Source: Deltaproteobacteria bacterium
GTDB taxonomy: Bacteria; Desulfobacterota_D; UBA1144; Nemesobacterales; Nemesobacteraceae
Assembly: GCA_029262295.1 (NCBI GenBank)
Contig: JAJCZR010000035.1
Location: 1-64,000 of the forward strand
DNA length: 64,000 nucleotides
Direction of reading: 5' to 3'
In this document: positions 8,831 through 18,309 of the stretch, piece by piece
Position numbering within the stretch: the first letter of the stretch is position 1
Layout: every line of letters starts with the position of its first letter
Made by a program: the position numbers and the translations under genes
The notes under the pieces: model-generated
Seen by the model: the letters and a program-made list of their open reading frames with translations, nothing else
The model's database searches: none
Told to the model about the DNA's origin: nothing

Positions 8831-9750
8831 CAGTTTAGCTCTGCTAGTTTTCTAAGTTTCAAAACTGATTCAATTATATCAATACCTTCTTGAAGATTGC
8901 TCTTTGGAGAAGCCCCTCCATTCACATAATCAATAAATGCTAATAACTCTTTTTTAAGAGGCAAAGATGAACCAAACTTTCTTTTCTCAATTTCAACATC
9001 ACTGGAAATGCTTTTTTCATCACCATTATATATCTCAATAAAATCAACCTTTTCATCTTTTAAAACTGCCACACCTTTTTCAAAATGGGCTCTTACTTCC
9101 CTTCTTTTATCAAAATAACGATTAGAAACTTCGAAAATAAATTCATTTGAAGCCCCAAGAACACCTATCATCCCTTTTGGTTCACCATTATAAATTTCAC
9201 AAGTGGCAAAACTAGGTTCAGGAATATAGCCGAGTATCTCAAGTACAATTGTTATATCATGGGGCACAAGCGTCCAGACACTGTCAGTATCAAATCTAGG
9301 ACTTGTCCAATTAGTCCTAGTGGTTTTTAACTGAACCAATTCTCCCAGTTCTTTTGATTTGGTGATCTCTCCAAGTTTAATAATTCCCGGATGGTAACGC
9401 CACACATGCATCAAATAAATATCTTTTTCAGAAAGTTGTTTGATTGTTTCTAAATCATTTGAACTGGTACAAAGAGGCTTTTCAACAAAGATTGGTTTAT
9501 CAAGATCTTTTAGTGTGCTCAGAATATTTGCATGGGTTGTGGCAGGAGTGCTGATTATTATTCCATCAAGTAAATTAAGTTCTTCCAGTTCTGTAAAATA
9601 TTTAGATGCACCGAGCCTTAAGACATCTTCACTTTCTTTTTTGTCAGTTTCATAAACATAAACTTCCGTTTTAAGAGAAATCAAATCCCTTAATATATTC
9701 TTTCCCCAAATGCCACAACCGATAAGACCTATTTTAAGTTTTTTACTCAC
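8830..9750 (-). CDS. Gfo/Idh/MocA family oxidoreductase
   Basis: The 306-residue protein begins KIGLIGCGIWGKNILRDL, a Rossmann dinucleotide-binding loop, and carries the family sugar-binding signature FVEKPLCTS near residue 91. The C-terminal domain has the mixed beta-sheet usual for the family. Members reduce or oxidise sugar rings with NAD(P), often nucleotide sugars in polysaccharide pathways. It is coupled to the downstream glycosyltransferase, which supports a glycan role. Confidence 0.85.
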   Translation of the reverse strand: MSKKLKIGLIGCGIWGKNILRDLISLKTEVYVYETDKKESEDVLRLGASKYFTELEELNLLDGIIISTPATTHANILSTLKDLDKPIFVEKPLCTSSNDLETIKQLSEKDIYLMHVWRYHPGIIKLGEITKSKELGELVQLKTTRTNWTSPRFDTDSVWTLVPHDITIVLEILGYIPEPSFATCEIYNGEPKGMIGVLGASNEFIFEVSNRYFDKRREVRAHFEKGVAVLKDEKVDFIEIYNGDEKSISSDVEIEKRKFGSSLPLKKELLAFIDYVNGGASPKSNLQEGIDIIESVLKLRKLAELN

Positions 9751-9765
9751 TTTTAACTGGCTCTG

Positions 9766-10167
9766 CTAATCTTCATTCTTATCAAAATCTAGTGATGCTG
9801 AGTTGATGCAGTATCTAAGGCCTGTAGGGTTTGGTCCATCTGGAAACACGTGTCCTAAGTGAGCATCACATTTACTGCACATTACCTCAGTCCTGGCCAT
9901 CCCGTGAGTTGTATCACTTTCTTCTTTCACGTTCTCATCCTTTGCAGGTTTATAAAAGCTCGGCCAACCACTTCCTGATTCAAATTTAGTATCAGATTCA
10001 AAAAGCTCTTCTCCGCAGCAAACGCATTTATACTTTCCTTTTTCATGATGATCGTGGTATTTCCCTGTAAATGCCCTTTCTGTGCCTTTTTTTCTGGTCA
10101 CAGCAAACTGCTCGTCGGTGAGTTTTTCTTTCCACTCATCTTCACTCTTTTTTACCTTTTCACTCAT
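9766..10167 (-). CDS. msrB: Peptide-methionine (R)-S-oxide reductase
   Basis: The 133-residue single-domain MsrB has two zinc-binding CxxC pairs ([10 protein letters not shown] and [11 protein letters not shown]), [12 protein letters not shown] for substrate binding and the catalytic Cys in [10 protein letters not shown] near residue 120. It reduces the R isomer of methionine sulfoxide in oxidised proteins with thioredoxin. It begins 15 bases upstream of no other gene on this strand and is divergent from the glutathionyl-hydroquinone reductase, with which it may share oxidative-stress control. Confidence 0.95.
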   Translation of the reverse strand: MSEKVKKSEDEWKEKLTDEQFAVTRKKGTERAFTGKYHDHHEKGKYKCVCCGEELFESDTKFESGSGWPSFYKPAKDENVKEESDTTHGMARTEVMCSKCDAHLGHVFPDGPNPTGLRYCINSASLDFDKNED

Positions 10168-10235
10168 AAACTTCTCCTTTTATATATGTTAATAATCATT
10201 ACATTAATAGTAATCACTAATTTAAGGAAGTTAAT

Positions 10236-11168
10236 ATGGGACTTTTAGTTGAAGGCAAGTGGGTCGACAAATGGTATGATACAGAGTCATCAGATGGAAA
10301 GTTTAAAAGAGAACAAAGTTCTTTTAGAAACTGGATAAAAACCGACGGATCCAGCCAATTCATTCCTGAAAAAGGAAGATACCATCTTTATGTATCCCTT
10401 GCGTGCCCCTGGGCACATAGAACTATTATTTTAAGGAAACTTAAGAAACTTGAAGATATAATAAGCCTCTCAATAGTTGATCCTTTAATGCTTGAAAGTG
10501 GATGGGAATTTAGTAATTACCCCGGATCAATTCCAGATAATGTAAACAATACAAAATATATGTATGAAATTTATTTAAAGGCGGATAATAATTTTACAGG
10601 AAGAGTAACCGTGCCTGTACTCTGGGATAAAAAAGAAAAAACAATTGTTAACAACGAATCCTCAGAAATTATTCGTATGCTTAATTCTGAGTTTTCAAAT
10701 TTTACAGATGTTAATACAGACTTTTATCCAATGGAATTAAAAGAAAAAATTGATGAGATAAACAGTTTTGTTTATGCAGATATTAATAACGGTGTTTATA
10801 AATGCGGTTTTGCAACAACCCAAAATGCCTATGAAGAAGCATTTGAAAACCTGTTTTCAGCACTGGATAAAGTTGAAGCAATTCTAGACAACAATAAATA
10901 TCTTTGTGGCAAACATTTAACCGAAGCCGACGTGCGGCTTTTTACCACCCTTATAAGGTTTGACCCGGTTTACTACAGCCATTTTAAATGTAACTTTATG
11001 CAGATTAGTGATTATAAAAACATTCACAAATACTTAAAGAACCTTTATAACTACCCTGGAATTAAAGAAACTGTGAATTTCACTCATATAAAAGAGCACT
11101 ACTACAAAAGTCATAAGACAATTAACCCAACCGGCATAGTTCCAAAGGGCCCGGAGATAAATCTTTAG
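10236..11168 (+). CDS. Glutathionyl-hydroquinone reductase (Xi-class GST, YqjG/Ecm4 family)
   Basis: The 310-residue protein has the family layout: RFRNWI-like start region (SSFRNWIKTDG), YHLYVSLACPWAHRTIILR with the catalytic Cys in CPWA near residue 58, GWEF near residue 88, VPVLWDKK, NNESSEIIRM for glutathione binding, and an alpha-helical C-terminal domain with LTEADVRLFTTLIRFD. These enzymes reduce glutathionyl-hydroquinones to hydroquinones. It implies glutathione or a related thiol in the cell. It is divergent from msrB with a 68-base gap and convergent with tyrA. Confidence 0.92.
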   Translation: MGLLVEGKWVDKWYDTESSDGKFKREQSSFRNWIKTDGSSQFIPEKGRYHLYVSLACPWAHRTIILRKLKKLEDIISLSIVDPLMLESGWEFSNYPGSIPDNVNNTKYMYEIYLKADNNFTGRVTVPVLWDKKEKTIVNNESSEIIRMLNSEFSNFTDVNTDFYPMELKEKIDEINSFVYADINNGVYKCGFATTQNAYEEAFENLFSALDKVEAILDNNKYLCGKHLTEADVRLFTTLIRFDPVYYSHFKCNFMQISDYKNIHKYLKNLYNYPGIKETVNFTHIKEHYYKSHKTINPTGIVPKGPEINL

Positions 11169-11174
11169 TTGAAA

Positions 11175-12023
11175 CTAGATCTTATCTTTCAGTAATTTAG
11201 ATTTTTCGAGAAGTTTTTGTAAACCACCTGCATCATCATTTGCCAAAGCTTTTTCAATCAGATCAATCTGATTTCTAAAAGCTGCAATTGATTTTAAAAG
11301 CTCGTTTTTGTTTTCCACAAAAATAGAAGTCCACATCTCTGGCGAACTTGCGGCAATCCTAGTAAAATCTCTAAGTCCGCCACCCGCAAAGTTAAAAAGA
11401 TCGGAGCCGTCTTCAACATCCGACACACTATTTATAAGTGCATAAGCGACGATATGGGGAAGATGGCTTACGTATGAAAAAATAAGGTCATGATTTTCAG
11501 GAGATGTTTTTATAACAGTGCTTCCTGCAAGTTTCCATATAGCTTCTATTTTACCAACTGAGGCCTGATTTGAATTCACAGTCGGAGTTAAAAAACAGTT
11601 TTTATTTCTGAAAAGCTCAGGATTTGAAAACTTAACACCAGAGTTTTTTGTTCCTGAAATTGGATGTGCTCCAATAAACTCAAATTTATCTCTAAAAATG
11701 TTTTCGACTTTATTAACAACTGATGATTTTACACTTCCAACATCACTAACTAGGGTATCTTTTGAAATTACTTTTGAAAGCTCTAACGCCACATCTGGAA
11801 TTGAATCAACATAAGTTGCAATAATAACAACCTGTGAATCTGAAACATTTTTGCCAATCTTTAAAGAGCCTTCATCTATAATCCCGTTTTCAACTGCATA
11901 ATCCAAAGATTCTTTATCTTTATCAATGCCTACAACATTTTCGACTTTGCCCGACTGTTTTAAAGCAGCAGCAAGTGATCCGCCAATCAAACCAAGTCCG
12001 ATAATTGAAACTTTTTTAAACAT
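11175..12023 (-). CDS. tyrA: Prephenate dehydrogenase
   Basis: The 282-residue protein opens with VSIIGLGLIGGSLAAAL, the NAD(P) Rossmann loop, followed by DVGSVKSSVV and the substrate-binding GAHPISGTKNSGV near residue 118. It converts prephenate to 4-hydroxyphenylpyruvate (or arogenate to tyrosine). It has neither a chorismate mutase nor an ACT domain. It is the last gene of pheA-hisC-tyrA, three bases after hisC. Confidence 0.92.
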   Translation of the reverse strand: MFKKVSIIGLGLIGGSLAAALKQSGKVENVVGIDKDKESLDYAVENGIIDEGSLKIGKNVSDSQVVIIATYVDSIPDVALELSKVISKDTLVSDVGSVKSSVVNKVENIFRDKFEFIGAHPISGTKNSGVKFSNPELFRNKNCFLTPTVNSNQASVGKIEAIWKLAGSTVIKTSPENHDLIFSYVSHLPHIVAYALINSVSDVEDGSDLFNFAGGGLRDFTRIAASSPEMWTSIFVENKNELLKSIAAFRNQIDLIEKALANDDAGGLQKLLEKSKLLKDKI

Positions 12024-12026
12024 TAT

Positions 12027-13112
12027 TTAGCCCACAATTTTTCTAAGAGAATCCACAAATCTTTTATTTTCGGCATGTAGACCCACACTCACTCTGAGAT
12101 GGGTTTTAAGTCCATAGCCGCCAACAGGCCTTGTTATCACGCCTTTGTTCAGAAGCTTATTATATATCTCAGTTGGATCTTTTTTTAAATTAACCAATAT
12201 AAAATTTGTATAAGATTTTGTAAATTGAAGTCCTATCCCACTGAGTTCATCTTCAAGATATCTCATCTCAGAGCTATTAAGCTCCTTTGATTTTTGCACA
12301 TGAAGATCATCATCAAGAGCCGCAAGAGCCGCAGTCTGCGCAAGTGAATTAACATTGAATGGCTCTCTTACCCTGTTTAGATACGAAACTATTTTTTCTG
12401 AGGCAATACCGTAACCAACCCTGAGGCCTGCAAGACCATAAATTTTTGAAAAAGTTCTAACTGTAATTAAACCTTCCCTTATATCATGGTACTCAAGTGT
12501 GTCGGGATAATCAGTATCATCAACATATTCAAAATAGGCCTCGTCCATAAGCACTATTACATTTTGAGGAACATCTTTTAAAAACTGTCGAAGCTCATTC
12601 TTTTTAACTATTGTGCCAGTTGGATTATTAGGATTTGCTATAAAGATAATTTTTGTCTTGTCTGTAATTTTGGAATAGATATCATTTAGGTCGTGCGTAA
12701 GATCTTTCATTGGTGAGATAACTGCTTTTGCACCAATTGATTGGGTTACAATCGGATATACAATAAATGCATGATTGGCATAAATGGCTTCATCATCCGG
12801 TGTAAGGTAAGTCCTTGCAACTATTTCAATTACCTCATTTGAACCATTTCCAAGAATAATATTCTCTTTTTTTACTCCAAGTTTTTCAGCAATTTTATGT
12901 TTTAAATAAAAACTATCGCCATCAGGATAGCGGTTAATATTTGATACACTTTCTTTAATTGCGGAAAGAGCAAGTGGTGAAGTGCCAAGTGGGTTTTCAT
13001 TTGATGCAAGTTTTACAGAGCCTTTTATTCCAAGCTCACGTTCTAGTTCTTCAACAGGTTTTCCGGGTACATATGGAACAAGATCTTTTATGCTTTCTTT
13101 TGGTTTAATCAA
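12027..13112 (-). CDS. hisC: Histidinol-phosphate/aromatic aminotransferase
   Basis: The 361-residue fold-type I PLP enzyme has KLASNENPLGTSPLAL near residue 36, IANPNNPTGT near 155, DEAYFEY near 187 and the PLP-Lys segment RTFSKIYGLAGLRVGYG near 215. By family it transaminates histidinol phosphate, but many homologues also use aromatic amino acids. Lying between pheA and tyrA, with no other his gene in the window, it probably catalyses the last step to phenylalanine and tyrosine. The gaps are 18 and 3 bases. Confidence 0.9.
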   Translation of the reverse strand: MIKPKESIKDLVPYVPGKPVEELERELGIKGSVKLASNENPLGTSPLALSAIKESVSNINRYPDGDSFYLKHKIAEKLGVKKENIILGNGSNEVIEIVARTYLTPDDEAIYANHAFIVYPIVTQSIGAKAVISPMKDLTHDLNDIYSKITDKTKIIFIANPNNPTGTIVKKNELRQFLKDVPQNVIVLMDEAYFEYVDDTDYPDTLEYHDIREGLITVRTFSKIYGLAGLRVGYGIASEKIVSYLNRVREPFNVNSLAQTAALAALDDDLHVQKSKELNSSEMRYLEDELSGIGLQFTKSYTNFILVNLKKDPTEIYNKLLNKGVITRPVGGYGLKTHLRVSVGLHAENKRFVDSLRKIVG

Positions 13113-13130
13113 TTAATATGCCTTGTGTTT

Positions 13131-14216
13131 TTATTTTGAATTACCAATCGGATAGGAACCCAAGACTTTGAGAAAAATGCAGTTTTTTTCAACATCTTTG
13201 AGAAGAGATACAACTTTTTTTTCTTCAAAATGCCCTTTGAAATCAACAAAAAAAACATACTCCCAAGGTCTCTCCCTAGAAGGGCGGGATTCTATTTTGG
13301 TTAAATTTACATTTGCTTTTGCAAACGGCAAAAATAGAGATTTGTGAAGCGCTCCAGGCTCATCTTTTATCGAAAAAACAATTGATGTTTTATCCTTACC
13401 TGTATAAAAACCCGTTTCTTTGCCAATAACAAGAAAACGGGTTGTATTCTGGGGACTGTCTTCAATGTGTCTTTGAATAATTTTAAGATTGTAAATCGAA
13501 GCTGAGAACTCACTCGATATTGCAGCAACTGTTTTATCCTCTGAAGCAAGCCTTGCTGCCCATGCAGTGCTCGGGGTTTCAAGAAGCTCCACATCCTTTA
13601 GGTTTTTACTTATCCATTTTCTGCACTGCCCCAGCGCCTGAGGATGAGAAGCCACAACTTTTATATCTTTCATTGTTCCTGATTTTGAAAGAAGAAAATG
13701 GCCAATTTCCTCAAAATACTCAGCCGATATTTTAAGGTCCCAGACAAAAAGCATATCCAAAATCCTGCCAATCGAACCTTCAAGGGAATTTTCAACGGGC
13801 ACAATCCCAAATTCCACTCTGCTCTTGTGTACCTCTTCAAATACTTCTTCAAAACTAAGTACCGGCACAAGATCAGTTTCACCACCAAATTTATGATATG
13901 CCGCCTGGTTTGAGAAACTTCCCTCTGGGCCAAGATATGTAACCTTTGTGTTGTGCTGAAGTGCCCTGCAACCTGAGATTAGTTCCCTGAATACGGAAAG
14001 AACATACTCATTAGATAACGGGCCAGGGTTTTTCTTTTTAAGTTTTTCCTCTATTTCTTTTTCACGATCTGGATCATACACACGAAGAGAATTCGCTTTT
14101 TTATGGCTGCTTACATCAAGGGCTATTTGTCCCCTCTCGTTAATAAGCTCGAGGAGCTTTAAATCAATATCGTCAATTTTTTTTCTAAGCTGGGAAAGAG
14201 CCTTTTTTTTAGCCAT
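13131..14216 (-). CDS. pheA: Bifunctional chorismate mutase/prephenate dehydratase
   Basis: The 361-residue protein has three domains in order: an AroQ-type chorismate mutase helix bundle (IDDIDLKLLELINERGQIA, residues 10-90), prephenate dehydratase beginning VTYLGPEGSFSNQAAYHKF near residue 95 with ENSLEGSIGRILDML and the TTRFLVIG catalytic Thr, and a C-terminal ACT domain (DEPGALHKSLFLPFAKANVN) that usually binds Phe for feedback inhibition. It converts chorismate to phenylpyruvate and leads the aromatic operon. Confidence 0.95.
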   Translation of the reverse strand: MAKKKALSQLRKKIDDIDLKLLELINERGQIALDVSSHKKANSLRVYDPDREKEIEEKLKKKNPGPLSNEYVLSVFRELISGCRALQHNTKVTYLGPEGSFSNQAAYHKFGGETDLVPVLSFEEVFEEVHKSRVEFGIVPVENSLEGSIGRILDMLFVWDLKISAEYFEEIGHFLLSKSGTMKDIKVVASHPQALGQCRKWISKNLKDVELLETPSTAWAARLASEDKTVAAISSEFSASIYNLKIIQRHIEDSPQNTTRFLVIGKETGFYTGKDKTSIVFSIKDEPGALHKSLFLPFAKANVNLTKIESRPSRERPWEYVFFVDFKGHFEEKKVVSLLKDVEKNCIFLKVLGSYPIGNSK

Positions 14217-14282
14217 ATCTGAGTTGTTTGGAAAGGTAATTAGTCAAAGAATAGCAATACAAAAAAACAATGTCAAATAAAC

Positions 14283-14549
14283 TTACACCTCACCGATAAT
14301 ATAACGGCATCCACTTTTGCCGACCCTCGCAGAGTGCACTTCACCTGATGGCACATCAAACCTTTCGCCACTACGGTAACTCTCTGTCTTTCCATCGCAG
14401 GTAATAGTTATTTCTCCTGTAAGCACAATATGGGCCGTAATTCCACTATGGGTATGATCGGGATAATAAGCATCCGGTGGATCAGTATGCACAAAAATCC
14501 CTTTAAAACCTTCTGCAGAAAGTTTTTCCATTATCTGCTTTTCGTTCAC
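14283..14549 (-). CDS. Small cupin-domain protein
   Basis: The 88-residue single cupin has DHTHSGITAHIVLTGEITIT, giving two His of the first metal motif, and GERFDVPSGEVHSARVG for the second. The metal site and substrate are not predictable. It follows the gspN-like gene by five bases, so it is probably co-transcribed with gspLMN, although a link to secretion is not known. Confidence 0.8.
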   Translation of the reverse strand: MNEKQIMEKLSAEGFKGIFVHTDPPDAYYPDHTHSGITAHIVLTGEITITCDGKTESYRSGERFDVPSGEVHSARVGKSGCRYIIGEV

Positions 14550-14554
14550 TTTGG

Positions 14555-15457
14555 TTATACCCCGGAAGGAGATTTTTTCTTGTTGTTAACAAGCCTTGGG
14601 TTTAAAGTGGTGCCAAGTATCCTGCCGCTGTGGCTACCGTCATTATTAGGGCTTAAAAAAGCTTTTAAAAGAGCAAGCTTGGCTTTATTTGAGTAAATAT
14701 TGAGGTTCATTCCAAGATCGAGCCTTCCGCCTTTTTTAAACTTCCATGGCGGTGGCATTTTGCCGGCAAAACTAAGATCAAAATCTTTATTTTCAAAAGA
14801 AAGATTTTCAATAGTTGTATGTCTATCATCTATTGATCCTCTTAAATCAAGCTGCAAATTACGAAACTCTTCGCTAAAAGTAAAGTTTTCAATCTCAAAG
14901 TTTTTTATAGATAAATTATTAGAAGTGAAAGAATAAAATACATCAGGCTTTTTAGTCTTTCTGGCATTACCTCTACCGTACTTCACATAACCATCGAGGT
15001 TTCCTTTTAAACTTAATTCGGAATCACCACTAAGGAGTGTTGACAGATTTGATGAATCAATCGAATTTATATCTGCTGTAAAACTTTCAACATCGTTATT
15101 TTTCTTTGAATAAAAAATATCACCTTTAATTTTTCCGTTATAAATATCTGCAGTAAAAGGTATTTTGACCTTATCAGATAATAGATAGGAAATCAGACTT
15201 GGGCTTAACGTGAGTGAATCGACCTGCACTCTCTTTCCATTTTTTAAAACCAGGTTTACCTTTTTAAAATTGAGCTTTGAAGGGAAACCAAAATCCATAT
15301 CCCCTATTATTACGGAAACAGGGGATTTAGTTTCGATACTGGAAATAATACTGTTTTTTAATTGCTCTTTTGGAAATCTGCTAACAGTAAAAACAGCAAG
15401 AAACACCAAAAAAATTAATATATAAATAGTTTTAAATGATCTTTGATTATCTTTCAT
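14555..15457 (-). CDS. gspN: Type II secretion GspN-like protein
   Basis: The 300-residue bitopic protein has one N-terminal helix (residues 9-26) followed by a periplasmic domain with VIIGDMDFGFPSKLNFKKVN, SLTLSPSLISYLLSDKVKIPF and IYNGKIKGDIF. This beta-rich AsmA-like pattern matches GspN of type II secretion systems. It ends with a basic tail (NPRLVNNKKKSPSG). Its place directly after gspL- and gspM-like genes, with gaps of one and ten bases, supports the assignment. The family is accessory in most T2SS. Confidence 0.72.
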   Translation of the reverse strand: MKDNQRSFKTIYILIFLVFLAVFTVSRFPKEQLKNSIISSIETKSPVSVIIGDMDFGFPSKLNFKKVNLVLKNGKRVQVDSLTLSPSLISYLLSDKVKIPFTADIYNGKIKGDIFYSKKNNDVESFTADINSIDSSNLSTLLSGDSELSLKGNLDGYVKYGRGNARKTKKPDVFYSFTSNNLSIKNFEIENFTFSEEFRNLQLDLRGSIDDRHTTIENLSFENKDFDLSFAGKMPPPWKFKKGGRLDLGMNLNIYSNKAKLALLKAFLSPNNDGSHSGRILGTTLNPRLVNNKKKSPSGV

Positions 15458-15458
15458 C

Positions 15459-16052
15459 TTAAATTACCTTATTAAACTCAAAAGTTGATAAACGAAAAGA
15501 AACATCGAGAAGATTGCTTTTATCAAACTTTGTTCTCAACTTTAAATTTGAAATCTTAAGAAAAGACTCTCTGTTCTGAAAAGCGTATAATACATCTATT
15601 ACCTTCTCCACAGGTATTCTCTTTATATCAACCTGCACGGCACTTTCGTTATACATATCATCAATGCCGCTTGAGCTGGAGTTACTATCCTTTATGGAAA
15701 ATGTTTTACGGTCGATCTGATTATTTAACATCACTTTTTCCACAACCGATATTAGTGCTTCATCTTCCCTTTTTATCGACTTTGTAATCTCTTCAAGGGT
15801 TTTTTTTGAATATTCATAATCTTTTCTGAGTGTTTTTACTTGTTCAAGTTGCTGTTTAAGCACTGTGACTGTTTTCTTGCTTTTACTGCTCCCGGCTGAA
15901 AAACTGCTAAAAACCGCAAAGGCTATAAAAAAACCTACTGCCACACAAGCAAGAACAATTGCACGGCGGTCTCTTTCCGAAAAGTCTCTTTTTCCTATAT
16001 ATTCATTTAACTTTTCTTTTATATTTTTTATCTTTTCAAATATTTCGTTCAT
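15459..16052 (-). CDS. gspM: GspM/PilO-like type II secretion protein
   Basis: The 197-residue protein has a basic cytoplasmic start, one helix near residues 30-48 (AIVLACVAVGFFIAFAVF), a coiled coil around 60-95 and a small alpha/beta ferredoxin-like domain at the end. This is the layout of GspM and PilO, the inner-membrane platform partners of GspL/PilN. Sequence conservation in the family is low, so the call rests mainly on architecture and on the flanking gspL and gspN. Confidence 0.7.
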   Translation of the reverse strand: MNEIFEKIKNIKEKLNEYIGKRDFSERDRRAIVLACVAVGFFIAFAVFSSFSAGSSKSKKTVTVLKQQLEQVKTLRKDYEYSKKTLEEITKSIKREDEALISVVEKVMLNNQIDRKTFSIKDSNSSSSGIDDMYNESAVQVDIKRIPVEKVIDVLYAFQNRESFLKISNLKLRTKFDKSNLLDVSFRLSTFEFNKVI

Positions 16053-16062
16053 ATAAATACCT

Positions 16063-17529
16063 TTATTTTAATACTAGCGACATAATAAATTTTATAGTGT
16101 TGTTAACTGCCCTGCTTACCTGGTCTCTTTCTACCTTTTCAAACTTTCCAGATTCATTTAAAGATTTTTCAATCGATGCAATCTCGTTATATGAATCACA
16201 CCTTCCCCAAAGCCGCACGCTCTTGGATGATTCAAACCTGATCTCATCAATATACATCTCAAGGTCTTCGGGAATAGAAGATGATATTTCGTTAAGAACA
16301 TCAAGCGGGGCAAGATCACCTTTCACTTCCTGGATAATATCGAGTTTGTTCTGCACTTCATCAAGCTCATTATTAATAAAAAGCACAGGGTTTGGAAGGT
16401 TGGAAACATTTGGAAAAGAACTTTTCACCTCGTCTTTTATTTCTGCACGAAGCGAGTTTATTTCACTTTTTGCAGAAAAGTAACCTGTTGTGTTTTGAAA
16501 CAATAAAAACAGTAAAAAAATAGCCAAAAGTGAAGCTGGAAACAAAAAAGTGCTTTTAATATCGAATTTTTTGTTTTGATATTTATACTCGCCAGACCGC
16601 AGATTAAAATCCCCCTTACCCATTTTGCTTCCATAAAGTGCAAGGCTATAGGGTTTTGCAAAAAGAGGTGAATCTTTTGATCCAAGCTCGGGTATAAAAA
16701 TCCTTTTTATATCATTTTTTACAGCGTCGCCAATTAATTTTTCTATATCAGTAATCCTGCATATATCACCTGAAAGAATAAAACTTTTTAAAGGTTTTTT
16801 AATATCAGTTTCAAAGTAGTGTGCTGTCTTTTTTATTTCATCAACAACAGTATCGATATTTTCGAGGAACGATTTTTTTAAAATCTCGTTATTTTCTATT
16901 GATTCAAAATCAAGGCTATCCACATTAAGTGCTTTTTTTAAATTTGTAATTGTATTATTTGAGTTTCTTACCCTTCTAAGCCCGTTTTCATCAAAAAGCG
17001 AAAAATTAAACTGGTTTTCGTCAAGATCAATAAGAAGAAGTGGCCTTTCATCAGGCAAAACATTATTTAATGAAGAAAATGCAAATGGTGTGAAGGTTAC
17101 AACCCTGGGATCAATATTTACATCTGAAAGCTCCGAAAGTGTTTTTTCAAGGCTTTCCCGCTCAAACATACACACAAGTGCTTCAGCACCTTCGCCTAGC
17201 TTTACCATGTGATAGTCAACAAGTTTTTGCTCTGTGTCGAATGAAGAAAGGCTTTCAAGCTCAAACTTATAGACCTGTGCTATCTTTACTGGATCAGAAA
17301 ATGGAAACTTTAAAACCCTGAGTGAAAGCGGAAGTTCTTTTATCCCTGCAACAAAGTTGTACCCGAGCACAGAGCTATCACCAAGCAGCTCTGAAAGGCT
17401 CTTTTCAGAACCCATAGCTGTGCCAAGGGATATTGTTTTGAGAAATTTGGTTTCTCTAAGACCCCTCTTTATTAAAACGGCTCTGGTGTTGTTACCAGAA
17501 ATGTCAATTCCTACAAAATTTCCGTACAT
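16063..17529 (-). CDS. gspL: GspL/PilM-PilN-like type II secretion platform protein
   Basis: The 488-residue protein has an actin-like cytoplasmic domain (FVGIDISGNNTRAVLIKRG at the start, LLLIDLDENQFNFSLFD near 167), one membrane helix near 333-352 and a periplasmic PilN-like domain with a coiled coil and a ferredoxin-like fold. This fusion of PilM and PilN is GspL of type II secretion, which recruits the GspE ATPase to the platform. It starts 70 bases after comF ends. No gspC-K, D, E or F genes are in the window. Confidence 0.78.
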   Translation of the reverse strand: MYGNFVGIDISGNNTRAVLIKRGLRETKFLKTISLGTAMGSEKSLSELLGDSSVLGYNFVAGIKELPLSLRVLKFPFSDPVKIAQVYKFELESLSSFDTEQKLVDYHMVKLGEGAEALVCMFERESLEKTLSELSDVNIDPRVVTFTPFAFSSLNNVLPDERPLLLIDLDENQFNFSLFDENGLRRVRNSNNTITNLKKALNVDSLDFESIENNEILKKSFLENIDTVVDEIKKTAHYFETDIKKPLKSFILSGDICRITDIEKLIGDAVKNDIKRIFIPELGSKDSPLFAKPYSLALYGSKMGKGDFNLRSGEYKYQNKKFDIKSTFLFPASLLAIFLLFLLFQNTTGYFSAKSEINSLRAEIKDEVKSSFPNVSNLPNPVLFINNELDEVQNKLDIIQEVKGDLAPLDVLNEISSSIPEDLEMYIDEIRFESSKSVRLWGRCDSYNEIASIEKSLNESGKFEKVERDQVSRAVNNTIKFIMSLVLK

Positions 17530-17599
17530 TTTTTTAAGTAATTAACTTAATTTTAGTTCAATAAAATCTAAAGTAAACATTTTTTAATGTCAACCAAAA

Positions 17600-18301
17600 T
17601 TAAAAAGTGGCTCTTGTAAGTGTTAGAGCACCTATTTTAGCTGCCCCGGCTTTCAAAAGTACCTTTGAACACTCGTTGATTGTTGACCCTGTTGTATAAA
17701 CATCATCAATAAGCAATATATTTTTTCCTTCTATATTTTTATTTGACCTTGCTTCAAATAAATTCCTTACATTTTTTATCCTTTGCAAAAGGTTTCCCAT
17801 TTCAAACTGAGGTTTACTCTTATTTATTTTAACAAGGTTAAAGGGATCAAAGTTACAGTTAAAATAACCTGCCACTTTTTTTGCAAGTAAAGAAGACTGA
17901 TTGTACTCCCTTTTTCTAAGTTTACTTTTATGAAGGGGCACTGGTATCACAGTATCAAAATCAAAAGCGCTAAATGGAAAATTTAAAATCAAAAGTTCTG
18001 ATAATGCTTGGGCAAGTATAATCTTTTTTCTGTACTTTAATTTATGAACAAGTTCCTTTATAAACCCTTTGTGAAAAAAAACAGATCTTGCAAAATCAAA
18101 ATAAAACTCATCTTTAATACACCTTAAACAAAGCTCATTACCTTCGGCACTTTTTTCTATATGGCCAAAAGGCTCCCCACACTTTGCACAGCAATCAACT
18201 TTATCCATCAAATAAAGATCTTCCGTGCAGTTCATGCAAAGTGGTTTATCTGTGAGTGAAGTACAAAAAGAGCAGGTTTTTGGAAAAAATATTTCCAACA
18301 T
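17600..18301 (-). CDS. comF: ComF family phosphoribosyltransferase-like protein
   Basis: The 233-residue protein has an N-terminal zinc-finger-like set of Cys pairs (CSFC, CMNC, CCAKCGEPFG, CLRC) within the first 60 residues, VIPVPLHKSKLRKREYNQSSLLAK near 115, and the PRPP loop NILLIDDVYTTGSTINEC near 195. ComF proteins are required for DNA uptake in competent bacteria and are widespread elsewhere. It starts eight bases after dnaN, so it shares the dnaN transcript. Confidence 0.9.
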   Translation of the reverse strand: MLEIFFPKTCSFCTSLTDKPLCMNCTEDLYLMDKVDCCAKCGEPFGHIEKSAEGNELCLRCIKDEFYFDFARSVFFHKGFIKELVHKLKYRKKIILAQALSELLILNFPFSAFDFDTVIPVPLHKSKLRKREYNQSSLLAKKVAGYFNCNFDPFNLVKINKSKPQFEMGNLLQRIKNVRNLFEARSNKNIEGKNILLIDDVYTTGSTINECSKVLLKAGAAKIGALTLTRATF

Positions 18302-18309
18302 ATAATTAA

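Noticed and set aside
13367-13933. Overlapping open frames on both strands inside pheA
   Set aside because: They are shadows of the well-conserved prephenate dehydratase frame and have no supporting start sites.
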